A DNA stretch of 64,000 nucleotides from Photobacterium lipolyticum (GTDB taxonomy: Bacteria; Pseudomonadota; Gammaproteobacteria; Enterobacterales; Vibrionaceae). A program made the position numbers and the translations under genes. Each line of letters opens with the position of its first letter. The stretch's first letter is position 1. Under the pieces are notes generated by a model that worked only from the letters and a program-made list of their open reading frames with translations, made no database searches and was not told where the DNA came from. Positions 11,013 to 19,014 of the stretch are shown here, piece after piece. Location of the stretch: assembly GCF_003026475.1 (NCBI RefSeq), contig NZ_PYMC01000011.1:62001-126000 (forward strand). Direction: 5' to 3'.

Positions 11013-12686
11013 ATGAAGCAACACCTATTTACCAAAGCAGCATTAAGCGCAGCTTTACTTGCCGCGCTTTCTGGTTGTGCGAGTCAAGCTGAGAACGCCT
11101 CTCCAGCATGGGATGCGGATAAGACGTATAAAATAACGATCATTCATACCAACGATCACCATGGCCGTTTCTGGCAAAATAAAAACGGTGAATACGGGAT
11201 GGCAGCACGTAAAACGCTGTTAGAACAAATTCGCACAGAGGTGGCGGCTGAAGGTGGTACATCGTTGCTTCTTTCTGGTGGTGATATTAACACCGGCGTT
11301 CCTGAATCAGATCTGCAAGATGCGGAACCTGATTTTAAAGGTATGAACATGCTGGGTTACGATGCAATGGCATTAGGTAACCATGAATTTGACAATCCGC
11401 TGGAAGTACTGCGCAAGCAGGAAGCGTGGGCCGAGTTCCCGATGCTTTCGGCCAATATTTACGATAAGACAACCGGTAAGCGCTTGTTCCAGCCGTATCA
11501 GATCTTCGAGCAGCAAGGTATTAAAATCGCCGTTATCGGTTTAACAACGGAAGATACTGCGAAAATTGGTAACCCGGAATTTATCGGTGGTATTGATTTC
11601 CGTGATCCAAAAGAAGAAGCGAAAAAGATCATCGCTGAACTGAAAGAGACAGAAAATCCGGATGTTATCATCGCAGCAACACACATGGGCCATTACGAAA
11701 ATGGCAACCGTGGGGTCAATGCGCCGGGCGATGTTGCGTTAGCGCGCTACGTCACTGAAGGCGATTTGGACATGATTGTCGGCGGCCACTCGCAAGAGCC
11801 TGTCTGTATGGAAGGTCCTAACATGTCCAACAAGAGCTTCAATCCAGGTGATGCATGTCAGCCCGATCAGCAAAATGGTACCTGGATTGTTCAGGCGCAT
11901 GAGTGGGGCAAATACGTGGGCCGTGCGGATTTTGAGTTCCAGAACGGTGAACTTCAGATGGTTAGCTATGATCTGATCCCGGTTAACCTGAAGAAAAAAG
12001 TGAAGATGGCTGACGGCTCCAAGAAGCGCGTATTCATTGAGGATGAAATCTCTCAGAATGAAGAAGTCTTGTCCTTCCTGACACCTTACCAGGAGAAAGG
12101 TCAGAAGCAGTTGAATATTAAGATTGCCCAGTCCAATGGTAAGCTGGAAGGTGATCGTAATGTGGTTCGTTTCCAGCAGACTAATCTGGGCCGTCTGATT
12201 GCAGCCTCACATATGCAGCGCGCTAAAGCTGACTTTGCGGTAATGAACTCTGGCGGTGTTCGTGATTCTATCGCCGATGGCAATATTACCTATAAAGATG
12301 TATTGACGGTACAGCCATTCGGAAACATCGTGACTTACACTGATATGACGGGTGCTGAAGTAACCGATTATCTGAATGTAGTCGCAACTAAGCCAGTTGA
12401 TTCTGGTGCTTACGCTCAGTTCTACGGTATTTCAATGGTTGTTGAAAATGGTGCTGTTCATGATGTGAAAATTGGCGGCAAAACACTGGATCCAAAAGCG
12501 ACATACCGCTTCACGATTCCGAGTTTCAACGCAGCCGGTGGTGATGGCTATCCGAAGGTTGCTGACCACCCGGGTCACGTAAATACAGGTTTTGTTGATG
12601 CTGAAGTACTGAAAGAGTTTCTTCAGGTACACAGCCCAATTGATGTAAATGCCTATGCACCAAAAGGTGAGATTGTTTACAAATAA
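11013..12686 (+). CDS. nutA: Membrane-anchored 5'-nucleotidase (NutA type)
   Basis: A 557-residue exported lipoprotein: signal peptide with lipobox LSGC (Cys about residue 22), so it is anchored in an outer-face or periplasmic membrane leaflet. The N-terminal metallophosphoesterase domain shows IIHTNDHHGRF, GGDINTG, GNHEFD, THMGH and GGHSQ, the dinuclear metal ligands. The C-terminal nucleotide-specificity domain carries NSGGVRDS and GGDGYP. It hydrolyses extracellular 5'-nucleotides to nucleosides for uptake. The marine vibrio enzyme NutA is lipid-anchored whereas E. coli UshA is soluble; the lipobox supports NutA. It is followed directly by a terminator. Confidence 0.9.
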   Translation: MKQHLFTKAALSAALLAALSGCASQAENASPAWDADKTYKITIIHTNDHHGRFWQNKNGEYGMAARKTLLEQIRTEVAAEGGTSLLLSGGDINTGVPESDLQDAEPDFKGMNMLGYDAMALGNHEFDNPLEVLRKQEAWAEFPMLSANIYDKTTGKRLFQPYQIFEQQGIKIAVIGLTTEDTAKIGNPEFIGGIDFRDPKEEAKKIIAELKETENPDVIIAATHMGHYENGNRGVNAPGDVALARYVTEGDLDMIVGGHSQEPVCMEGPNMSNKSFNPGDACQPDQQNGTWIVQAHEWGKYVGRADFEFQNGELQMVSYDLIPVNLKKKVKMADGSKKRVFIEDEISQNEEVLSFLTPYQEKGQKQLNIKIAQSNGKLEGDRNVVRFQQTNLGRLIAASHMQRAKADFAVMNSGGVRDSIADGNITYKDVLTVQPFGNIVTYTDMTGAEVTDYLNVVATKPVDSGAYAQFYGISMVVENGAVHDVKIGGKTLDPKATYRFTIPSFNAAGGDGYPKVADHPGHVNTGFVDAEVLKEFLQVHSPIDVNAYAPKGEIVYK

Positions 12687-12709
12687 TCGGCTTATGCGTT
12701 GATTGGAAG

Positions 12710-12740
12710 CGGCACCCAGCGATCTGGGGGCCGTTTTTTT
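12710..12740 (+). terminator. Rho-independent terminator after nutA
   Basis: The hairpin CGGC-A-CCCAG / CTGGG-G-GCCG around a CGAT loop, with one internal mismatch, is followed by eight T. Confidence 0.88.
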
Positions 12741-12836
12741 TCGCGGGTATAAGACAGAATCTCGCATATTGAAGTCGTTTGGGTATAGTGGTTAAACAAT
12801 GTTGGTATACCACACGATCTAAGGCGTAAAACAACA

Positions 12837-13319
12837 ATGACTCCAGCGATTAAGCTTGCCAAAAAACAGGGGATCAATTTTACCGTTCATCAATATGAAC
12901 ATGATCCGGAAAATACTAACTTCGGCTTAGAGGCCGCAGAAGTGCTGGGACACAATCCCAACTTGGTGTTTAAAACATTATTGTTTGCCCTCAATGGTGA
13001 TGCAAAGAAACTGGCAGTGGCAATTGTTCCGGTATCAGGCATGCTTGATCTCAAAGCCGCCGCCAAGGCTGCAGGGGGCAAAAAAGCGGATATGGCCGAA
13101 CCTAAAATAGCTGAAAAAACAACAGGCTATATTGTGGGGGGGATCAGCCCACTGGGGCAGAAGAAGCGTTTGCCGACTTTCCTTGATGTATCAGCACAAC
13201 AATTTGAGACGATTTGTGTCAGTGCCGGACGTCGCGGATTAGAAATTGAGTTAGCACCGAAAGATTTGCTGAGCCTTACCCAAGGCCGTTTTGCACCGCT
13301 TTCAAAAGTTAAAACGTAA
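12837..13319 (+). CDS. ybaK: Cys-tRNA(Pro)/Cys-tRNA(Cys) deacylase YbaK
   Basis: A 160-residue trans-editing enzyme that clears cysteine mischarged on tRNA-Pro. The YbaK/EbsC fold is recognised by VFKTLLFALNGD (containing the conserved lysine), AIVPVSGMLDLKA, the loop YIVGGISPLGQKKRLPTF and the C-terminal RGLEIELAPKDL. Length is standard. It sits alone between the nutA terminator and a LysE gene. An unusually large tRNA-Pro gene array lies 2 kb downstream, but no functional tie can be claimed. Confidence 0.93.
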   Translation: MTPAIKLAKKQGINFTVHQYEHDPENTNFGLEAAEVLGHNPNLVFKTLLFALNGDAKKLAVAIVPVSGMLDLKAAAKAAGGKKADMAEPKIAEKTTGYIVGGISPLGQKKRLPTFLDVSAQQFETICVSAGRRGLEIELAPKDLLSLTQGRFAPLSKVKT

Positions 13320-13414
13320 AAAATTAGCAGTAGTATCGTTTATCCAGATAGCTATACAGTCGTGCGGCTGGGTGTCTGTATGTTAATGTATTGCCCAAGC
13401 AGAAGGAGTAAGAC

Positions 13415-14029
13415 ATGACACTGAGTATTTGGCTTTCATTATTAATGATTTGCATATTGGGGGCGATGTCTCCGGGACCCAGTTTAGCGGTCGTAGCCAA
13501 GCACAGTCTTGCAGGGGGGAGGACTCACGGTATTGCCACGTCGTGGGCTCATGCTTTAGGTGTGGGAGGCTATGCCTTACTGACCTTGCTGGGGCTCGCG
13601 GTGGTATTAAAGCAGTCACCGACGCTATTTATGTTTATCTCTTACGCTGGGGCGGCGTACTTAGCCTATCTGGGTCTAAATGCATTGCTATCGAAAGAGG
13701 GAGTTGCGGCGAAACTGTCGGCCGGAGAAAAAACGAGCCTTAGTGAGGCGGCGCGTGATGGCTTAATGATTTCGTTATTGAATCCTAAACTGGCACTGTT
13801 CTTTTTAGCCCTATTCAGTCAGTTTGTTGCCGTGGGGACAGAAGTCTCTAGCCGTGCGATTATTGTCGCGACCCCCTTGTTAGTAGACGGCTTATGGTAC
13901 ACCTTTATTGCTATTGTCCTCTCCAATCCCAGCGTTCTGGCTACGTTACGAACCAAAGCGAAACTGATTGACCGCTTGTCTGGCATTGTGTTGATACTAT
14001 TGGCTTTTAGGGTGGTATGGCAAGCTTAG
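13415..14029 (+). CDS. LysE/RhtB family amino-acid exporter
   Basis: A 204-residue inner-membrane protein with about six helices. The N-terminal MSPGPSLAVVAKHSLAGGR is the family signature (GPxxxxV...G); LLNPKLALFFLALFSQF is the second conserved block. Members export amino acids or homoserine lactone-like compounds; the substrate here cannot be told. AGAAGGAG precedes the ATG by a normal distance. It appears to be a single-gene unit. Confidence 0.88.
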   Translation: MTLSIWLSLLMICILGAMSPGPSLAVVAKHSLAGGRTHGIATSWAHALGVGGYALLTLLGLAVVLKQSPTLFMFISYAGAAYLAYLGLNALLSKEGVAAKLSAGEKTSLSEAARDGLMISLLNPKLALFFLALFSQFVAVGTEVSSRAIIVATPLLVDGLWYTFIAIVLSNPSVLATLRTKAKLIDRLSGIVLILLAFRVVWQA

Positions 14030-14057
14030 GCTAGAGGCTAGTACTTCATCAAAGGAG

Positions 14058-14196
14058 TTTTGACGAGTTCAGTCACCAAACTTCGTCATTCCGTAAAGTG
14101 AGGCACGAACTTATACGGAATCTAAGGAGCACGCGGTTAGAGCTGGATCCCGGATATCTCGTTCCTCAATTCCGGGATGACTTGTTTAGTTGCTTC
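14058..14196. repeat. Dispersed palindromic repeat, CGTCATTCC family, copy 1
   Basis: A structured intergenic element bounded by CGTCATTCCG (14084) and CCGGGATGAC (to 14181), with an internal TTCCG...CGGAA pairing and GGATCCCGGAT. A closely similar copy lies at 60656-60793 and a more distant relative at 16349-16539. It sits between convergent genes (LysE + and smrA -), the usual place for REP-like elements that stabilise 3' ends. Short CTAG-containing heptads flank it (14030-14045 and 14222-14238). Confidence 0.7.
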
Positions 14197-14231
14197 AACT
14201 ATTCATAATTTATGTGAAAGAGTACTAGAGA

Positions 14232-14813
14232 CTAGCGCTGGCGTTTTTGATGACGTTCGCGATTTTCCAGTTTTCGTTCCGCACTTTTTTTGAGCATGGC
14301 GTAAGTGGCTCCAGTCCCACCGTGTTGTCGCTGGGCAGAATGGAAGCACATGACATCTGAAATCTGTTCTAACCAAGTGGTGACATAACTTTTCATCATC
14401 GCGGGTGGATTAGAACGTTCACCTTTGCCATGCACAATCATCACCGTACGCACATCCATACGCTGGCATTGCTTTAAAAATTGCAGTATTTCATCCCGGG
14501 CTTGCTGTAAGGTTTTACGATGCAGATCTAAACGAGCCTGAATCTCGTATTTACCAAGACGTAGCTTCCTGAAGACACCTTCCTGTACACCGTCGCGTTT
14601 GAATTCAACCATGTCTTCAGGTTTTAGCATATTAGCGTAATCAAGTGACAGGTACTCTGGATCGCTATCGGTAAGTGATTGTGCTGCAATTTGTCTGGCT
14701 ATGTGTGCTTCGGTTACCTGGTATTTATGATGCGTTTCGACTTGGTCTTGTTTGAGCGGCGATACATCGGCCATCATCTCTCGGAAGAGATCGGATTTAT
14801 CGTTATCTGACAT
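14232..14813 (-). CDS. smrA: Smr-domain endonuclease SmrA
   Basis: A 193-residue protein with a short N-terminal segment (LFREMMADVSPLK) and a C-terminal Smr domain: LDLHRKTLQQARDEI, then VMIVHGKGERSNPP, then QRQHGGTGATYAMLKK. The tail NRERHQKRQR and the N-terminus resemble E. coli YdaL (SmrA) more than SmrB/YfcN. Smr domains nick or cleave nucleic acid; SmrB acts on stalled ribosomes, while the role of SmrA is less settled. The DLHGLT motif is altered to DLHRKT, which is also seen in SmrA-type proteins. It starts just upstream of the DUF3149 gene's end and appears separate. Confidence 0.85.
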   Translation of the reverse strand: MSDNDKSDLFREMMADVSPLKQDQVETHHKYQVTEAHIARQIAAQSLTDSDPEYLSLDYANMLKPEDMVEFKRDGVQEGVFRKLRLGKYEIQARLDLHRKTLQQARDEILQFLKQCQRMDVRTVMIVHGKGERSNPPAMMKSYVTTWLEQISDVMCFHSAQRQHGGTGATYAMLKKSAERKLENRERHQKRQR

Positions 14814-14927
14814 GGTTCGGAATTTGGGGGGACGATATTGTTATTATACCAAGGCATAAAGAAAAAGAAATCCAGGGTCAATACCGACAGTTTGACCCTG
14901 GCAAGCAAATTACTTTGCTAAATGGCT

Positions 14928-15068
14928 CTAGTGAGGAGAGGGTGCTGATAGTACTTTGTAGATAAAGTAACCACCGAAAAATATCATTAATCCCAACGCC
15001 CCAAGGATGACGATTATTGAAGAGAGTCCTATGGCATTACCAAATAGGAGATCTAGCCAAAAATCCAT
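14928..15068 (-). CDS. Small DUF3149-type membrane protein (46 residues)
   Basis: A 46-residue frame beginning MDFWLDLLFGNAIGLSS, with one strongly hydrophobic helix (about residues 14-38) and a short polar tail ending SAPSPH. The N-terminal signature and length match the DUF3149 family of small Vibrionaceae inner-membrane proteins of unknown function. AAGGGCAGAGC precedes the ATG at a suitable distance. It lies 114 bases upstream of smrA on the same strand and divergent from the tRNA operon. Confidence 0.75.
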   Translation of the reverse strand: MDFWLDLLFGNAIGLSSIIVILGALGLMIFFGGYFIYKVLSAPSPH

Positions 15069-15271
15069 GCTCTGCCCTTAAGTCGTGGAATAGTAGTTAC
15101 AAGATAACCAGTGAAATGAAATTGTTATGATGATCTGGATCAATGGTTTACTGGTTGTTTAATTATCGTTCCAAATGATGCGTTTGAGATCACTTAAGTA
15201 ACGGTGTTTTATCTACTTTGATTGTTTGATGAGCAACTGATTCCTGAACGGTAAAAAATGCATTGTAAAAC

Positions 15272-15306
15272 TTGCTTAAAATAAATTGCTGAGTAATATA
15301 GGCGGC
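15272..15306 (+). promoter_or_regulatory. Stable-RNA type promoter for the tRNA array
   Basis: TTGCTT (15272-15277) and TAATAT (15294-15299) are separated by 16 bases and followed by a GC-rich discriminator GGCGGCC. That is typical of promoters under stringent control in front of tRNA and rRNA operons. Transcription would start near 15306 and run through the tRNA-Pro relic, four tRNA-Pro genes and tRNA-His to the terminator at 16276. Confidence 0.7.
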
Positions 15307-15381
15307 CTCGACAGATACTGAGTCGAGGATCGAGTGACGAGCTTAGAGGAAACAACTCTCTGCATACATCTCGAAACTGAT

Positions 15382-15459
15382 CGGTGAATAGCGCAGTTTG
15401 GTAGGGCATCCTGATTTTTGGGAATAGCGGACCAGAGGGCGACCCTCGGCAAGGGCACC
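15382..15459 (+). pseudogene. tRNA-Pro relic (5' half intact, remainder degenerate)
   Basis: The first 23 bases are identical to the 5' end of the functional tRNA-Pro genes (acceptor strand and most of the D arm). The anticodon arm is then disrupted. A scrambled patch still contains GACCAGAGGG and CCTCGG but no matching acceptor strand or CCA end. It lies within the predicted leader of the tRNA transcript, 17 bases before the first intact copy, and looks like a remnant of unequal recombination. Confidence 0.65.
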
Positions 15460-15475
15460 AAAAGCCACAAAAATT

Positions 15476-15552
<77 letters not shown>

Positions 15553-15614
15553 CTTTATGTCTGTTGGATGTAAGTCGGGCAGAACAATCTGGTAATATTT
15601 GAAACATACAAGAA

Positions 15615-15771
15615 GTGTCGAGAATCTAGAATCTAGTGTCGAGTATCTAGAATCTAGTGTCGAGTATCTAGAATCTAGTGTCGAGTATCTAGAATCTAGT
15701 GTCGAGTACCTAGAACCTAGAACCTAGAACCTAGAACCTAGAACCTAGAACCTAGAACCTAGTATCTCGTT
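15615..15771. repeat. Heptameric tandem repeat array between tRNA-Pro copies 1 and 2
   Basis: About five 21-base units, each made of three heptads (GTGTCGA, GTATCTA or GAATCTA, GAATCTA), occupy 15615-15719. Six perfect GAACCTA heptads follow (15720-15761), then GTATCTCGTTACT. The strict 7-base period and gradual drift of the unit suggest slippage or unequal exchange. A shorter version lies between copies 2 and 3, and a related field at 33533-33770. Confidence 0.88.
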
Positions 15772-15779
15772 ACTGATGT

Positions 15780-15856
<77 letters not shown>

Positions 15857-15917
15857 CTTTATGTCTGTTGGATGCAAATCGGGCAGAACAATCTGGTAAG
15901 ATTTGAAACATATAAAA

Positions 15918-15985
15918 AGTGTCGAGAATCTAGAATCTAGTGTCGAGTACCTAGAATCTAGAATCTAGTATCTCGTTACTGATGT
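15918..15985. repeat. Shorter heptameric repeat between tRNA-Pro copies 2 and 3
   Basis: The same GTGTCGA / GAATCTA heptads as in the first spacer, but only about eight units before the shared GTATCTCGTTACTGATGT junction. The copy 2 to copy 3 distance is therefore 206 rather than 304 bases, a loss or gain of 98 bases, exactly 14 heptads. Confidence 0.85.
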
Positions 15986-16062
<77 letters not shown>

Positions 16063-16070
16063 CTTACAAT

Positions 16071-16147
16071 GGTGGCTATAGCTCAGTTGGTAGAGTCCCG
16101 GATTGTGATTCCGGTTGTCGCGAGTTCAAGCCTCGTTAGCCACCCCA
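16071..16147 (+). tRNA. tRNA-His(GUG)
   Basis: A 77-base cloverleaf including the extra G at position -1 characteristic of tRNA-His; acceptor GGTGGCTA/TAGCCACC, anticodon loop TTGTGAT (GTG) and encoded CCA. The T arm reads GCGAG-TTCAAGC-CTCGT and the D stem has one G-U pair, both compatible with function. Confidence 0.94.
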
Positions 16148-16194
16148 TATTCAGGTAATGCATACATTTCCTTGGCAATAAGCCTAAAACTGTT

Positions 16195-16271
<77 letters not shown>

Positions 16272-16275
16272 CATT

Positions 16276-16306
16276 AAAAAGCCCCGTCGAAAGACGGGGC
16301 TTTTTT
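16276..16306 (+). terminator. Rho-independent terminator of the tRNA operon
   Basis: The hairpin AAAAAGCCCCGTC / GACGGGGCTTTTT with a GAAA tetraloop and T-run starts four bases after copy 4. Confidence 0.93.
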
Positions 16307-16348
16307 CGATCAAAAAAGTGAAGATGATTGATTAAAACAGTCGAAGTC

Positions 16349-16539
16349 CGTCATCCCAGAAACCGCCAAACACTGAACTTGCAGGCTTTCTCAAAACTCA
16401 TCTGGCGGTTATCAGGGATCCATCATGCGCGGAAGGTTCAGTGGGCTGTGGATCCCCGATAATCGCTACTGTAAATCCAATCGATAATGAAAAGACCAAC
16501 ATTAAGCGCCTCAATGGATGACAAAGAGCGAGGATGACG
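16349..16539. repeat. REP-like structured intergenic repeat
   Basis: A 191-base element bounded by CGTCATCC and GGATGACG. Internal complementary patches are AACCGCC / GGCGGTT and GGATCC at two places. It resembles the CGTCATTCC family at 14058 and 60656 in its ends but differs inside. It lies downstream of the tRNA operon and of the convergent TraB gene and contains no credible frame. Confidence 0.55.
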
Positions 16540-16602
16540 ACGGTTTGGCTTCATCGATAAAAACTAATCTGTTCAATCAATCATAATTAATGAGTCAAGG
16601 TA

Positions 16603-17466
16603 CTAGTTGCAGTTAGCGGACTTTTCCTGAGTCAAACGCGTAACGGTAAAACCGCGTTGCTTAAGTAAATTAGGTAAGCCTTGTTCGCCAAAGAGGTGAA
16701 ATGCACCCACGACAACCACATAGTGTCCCTGCAGATATTGTTTATCGTTGCTTAATGTCTCTGCCCAATGCTGATTCCTATTAAAAATAAGTCGATTATC
16801 GGTTTCATCTGAATAATGACTATCTTCAAATAATTGAATGAGTTGCTGACTGTCACCGGCCTGCCATGCATCGATCAAACAAGATAATTCACCTTGCATT
16901 TGCTCCCATTCATTGATTGTACTTACCAGCATTTCTTTCCCATGATCCGGTAAATCTTGCAGCAGACTTAATTGCTGTTCGATACTTTCCAGTTCGAAAA
17001 TCGGTAGGCCCTGATTTTCTGCTCTTTTTAACAAAATATAATCAATCCCTTGTTCCGCATTTAATCCTAGATGATTGGACAGTGCCATTTGCAGACTCAC
17101 GACGGTTAACCAGGGCGGGTTATTGCTAAGAACTCGGTAAGGCAGATTTAGTTGATTGGCTATATCCGTGAGTTTCCTCATCTCATCAGTGGTTAACTGG
17201 CTATGAGATGGTGGCCCTGAAGTCTCGATATCCATTGGCGGTGGATTCAGAATATTGGCCTCGACAATCAACCCGTCTGTTGATTGCCACTGCTGCAAAA
17301 AAGCCTTGGGCAATGGGTACATGGTGTCTGTGCCGGCATGGATGGAGCCAAGAATAACGAATTGGCGCTGAGCATCTTTAGCCAGCCATACAATGGGTTC
17401 AGCTAAAGCCGAATTGGAGAAAAAAGGCAGTATGAGAAGTGCTTTTGAAAGTAACGATTTAAACAT
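16603..17466 (-). CDS. TraB/GumN family protein (YbaP-like)
   Basis: A 287-residue exported protein with signal peptide (cleavage near SALA|EP). Paired motifs of the TraB/GumN family are FVILGSIHAGTD near the N-terminus and VVVVGAFHLFGEQGLP near the C-terminus. These contribute the conserved histidines thought to bind metal in this Tiki/TraB-like superfamily. A hydrolase (protease-like) activity has been proposed for the superfamily but is not established for the bacterial YbaP group. No clear operon partner: it is divided from cnoX by a terminator. Confidence 0.82.
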   Translation of the reverse strand: MFKSLLSKALLILPFFSNSALAEPIVWLAKDAQRQFVILGSIHAGTDTMYPLPKAFLQQWQSTDGLIVEANILNPPPMDIETSGPPSHSQLTTDEMRKLTDIANQLNLPYRVLSNNPPWLTVVSLQMALSNHLGLNAEQGIDYILLKRAENQGLPIFELESIEQQLSLLQDLPDHGKEMLVSTINEWEQMQGELSCLIDAWQAGDSQQLIQLFEDSHYSDETDNRLIFNRNQHWAETLSNDKQYLQGHYVVVVGAFHLFGEQGLPNLLKQRGFTVTRLTQEKSANCN

Positions 17467-17543
17467 GATAAGTTCAGACCATTAAAGAGCCGACTTTTGT
17501 TATATCAATATCTGCCGTCTTTTGCCATCTTGAGGTATGAGGC

Positions 17544-17571
17544 AAAAAGGCCAATATCATCATGGCCTTTT
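17544..17571 (-). terminator. Rho-independent terminator after cnoX
   Basis: Arms AAAAGGCCA and TGGCCTTTT surround a nine-base loop, with T-runs on both strands. On the minus strand it closes the cnoX transcript 24 bases past the stop. Confidence 0.82.
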
Positions 17572-17594
17572 CTAGATGAAGCGTTTTTTATCTG

Positions 17595-18449
17595 TTAGTA
17601 AAGCAGCGAATAGAGTTGGCGACGGTATTTGCCTGCCACAGGATTGCCCTGACCCAGTGCGGCCAGAATATCCATCATCGTTTTCTTTGCGTTACCGTCT
17701 GCGAAATTCAGATCCTTTCGCAGAATCGTAATTAATAGCTCTAGGGCTTCTTCCTGACGATTTACCTGACTATATTGCACTGCTAAGTCAAAAGAGACTT
17801 CAGCATTAGCCGAGTTAGTTGCCAATTTCTCTTCCAGTGAACGAATTTCCGGTGAATCGCTTGCTTGTTTGTGCAGCTCAAGTTTTGCCATTAAGCCTTT
17901 GAATTTAGAATCCTGATCCTGCATCGGCACGGTTGCTAACAGGGGTTCAGCCTCATCAAATTGTGCTGTTTCAACTAAACATTCAGCAATGGCTAAAGCG
18001 ACAATACTATTTTTCGGGAAGCAGGTTGCAAGCTGGCGAAGTACAGGTAGTGCCTGTGCATAATCCTGATTGTCGACCAGAGCTAACGCCTGCTTCAGCT
18101 GCATCTCTTCCTGGCTGGGTAAGTGCTTGCTTAGCATTGTACGTAAGCTTTCTTCGGTTTGCGGACCCGCGCTGCCATCTGCCGGCTGGCCGTTTTTAAA
18201 CAGGGCAACCGTTGGCAGGCCCCGAACGCCAAATTGTGCAGCGACCGCTTGTTGCTGTTCACAGTCCAGAGTTGCAAGTACAAGTTGTCCCTGATATTGC
18301 GCAGTGATTTTTTCAAGCAGGGCATTAACTTCCGCTGTTTCAGGCACTGAGGGGGCCCAAAAGCTGATGACAACGGGTGTTTGCATCGATTGCTCAATCA
18401 CTTGTTGCAGGTTTTGTTCATTCAGTTCAATAGCTAAATTTTCGTACAT
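17595..18449 (-). CDS. cnoX: Thioredoxin-like TPR co-chaperone CnoX (YbbN)
   Basis: A 284-residue cytosolic protein with an N-terminal thioredoxin fold (about residues 10-105; VVISFWAPS, ATLDCEQQQAVAAQFGVRGLPTVALFKNGQ) and C-terminal TPR-like helices typical of YbbN. CnoX protects oxidation-damaged proteins and hands them to GroEL and DnaK. The redox motif is gone: the CxxC region reads WAPSVPET with no cysteine, and the thioredoxin domain keeps only the cysteine of LDCEQQ. The chosen ATG at 18449 has GGA nine bases upstream; an ATG at 18458 would add three residues but has no spaced binding site. The cnoX-SDR-tesA order follows E. coli. Confidence 0.88.
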   Translation of the reverse strand: MYENLAIELNEQNLQQVIEQSMQTPVVISFWAPSVPETAEVNALLEKITAQYQGQLVLATLDCEQQQAVAAQFGVRGLPTVALFKNGQPADGSAGPQTEESLRTMLSKHLPSQEEMQLKQALALVDNQDYAQALPVLRQLATCFPKNSIVALAIAECLVETAQFDEAEPLLATVPMQDQDSKFKGLMAKLELHKQASDSPEIRSLEEKLATNSANAEVSFDLAVQYSQVNRQEEALELLITILRKDLNFADGNAKKTMMDILAALGQGNPVAGKYRRQLYSLLY

Positions 18450-18596
18450 GCCATTCATTCCATAGACTGTTTAGTTATATCTATCGCATTAAGTAACGGT
18501 ATATTCATTACGGAATAACCCGTTATTGAATGTGGTGGATATTAAATATATGGGGATAGATTCAGGATTATCAAGAAGTAGTGCAGGCGGCAAGGA

Positions 18597-18627
18597 AAAA
18601 AGGAGAGCATTGATAGCTCTCCTTTTT
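18597..18627 (-). terminator. Strong terminator following a 23-codon frame
   Basis: Arms AGGAGAGC (18601-18608) and GCTCTCCT (18616-18623) with A/T runs on both sides form a canonical hairpin. Read on the minus strand it lies directly after the stop of the small frame at 18697-18626 and about 150 bases before cnoX. Confidence 0.8.
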
Positions 18628-18697
18628 AGTTTTGGAATGTTAACAGCAACGCGAGTGTCACGAAGACACAAAGCAGGTTTATCTGGCGCAATGTCAT
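18626..18697 (-). CDS. Possible 23-residue hydrophobic peptide or leader peptide
   Basis: A short frame begins MTLRQINLLC and continues as a hydrophobic stretch ending in TFQN. GAGGGTG lies about nine bases before the ATG and a strong terminator starts at the stop codon. The layout of start site, mini-gene and terminator resembles either a small membrane protein or a leader peptide with attenuator ahead of cnoX. No family is recognised, and codon choice in 23 codons proves nothing. Confidence 0.4.
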   Translation of the reverse strand: MTLRQINLLCVFVTLALLLTFQN

Positions 18698-19014
18698 AAC
18701 TACACCCTCATTTGATCATTCGTTGAACGTGCCGGAAGAAAATGAGTGATACGGGTTTCCTTCAGCCTACACCCAGTAAGGTACTCTTTTTATATGACAC
18801 TAATGTGACGTTATTGTGCTTTTTTGTCATGTTTAACAAATGACTGGCTTTAAGGGCTATTTCTTTGGTTTATGAGTGTTAATCTGAGCTGTTTTTGAAC
18901 AGGATTACATGGTTTTCTACCTGTTTACAGGCGTGGTTACAACAAGATAAAGGACACAGCTTGGTTTTAGCATCCAATCGTGCGCATAGCTTTCAATACC
19001 AGCAGTCATGAGGT
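18698..19014. other. Intergenic region without a recognisable gene
   Basis: AT-rich sequence between the short-chain dehydrogenase stop and the 23-codon frame. A 34-codon plus-strand frame near 18741 has a fair binding site (GGAAG) but no recognisable product. The promoter for the cnoX-side transcript should lie here; I cannot place it confidently. Confidence 0.35.

Noticed and set aside
18741-18845. A 34-codon plus-strand frame with GGAAG before its ATG
   Set aside because: It has no hydrophobic or domain pattern, no terminator and no neighbours on that strand; chance is the simpler explanation.
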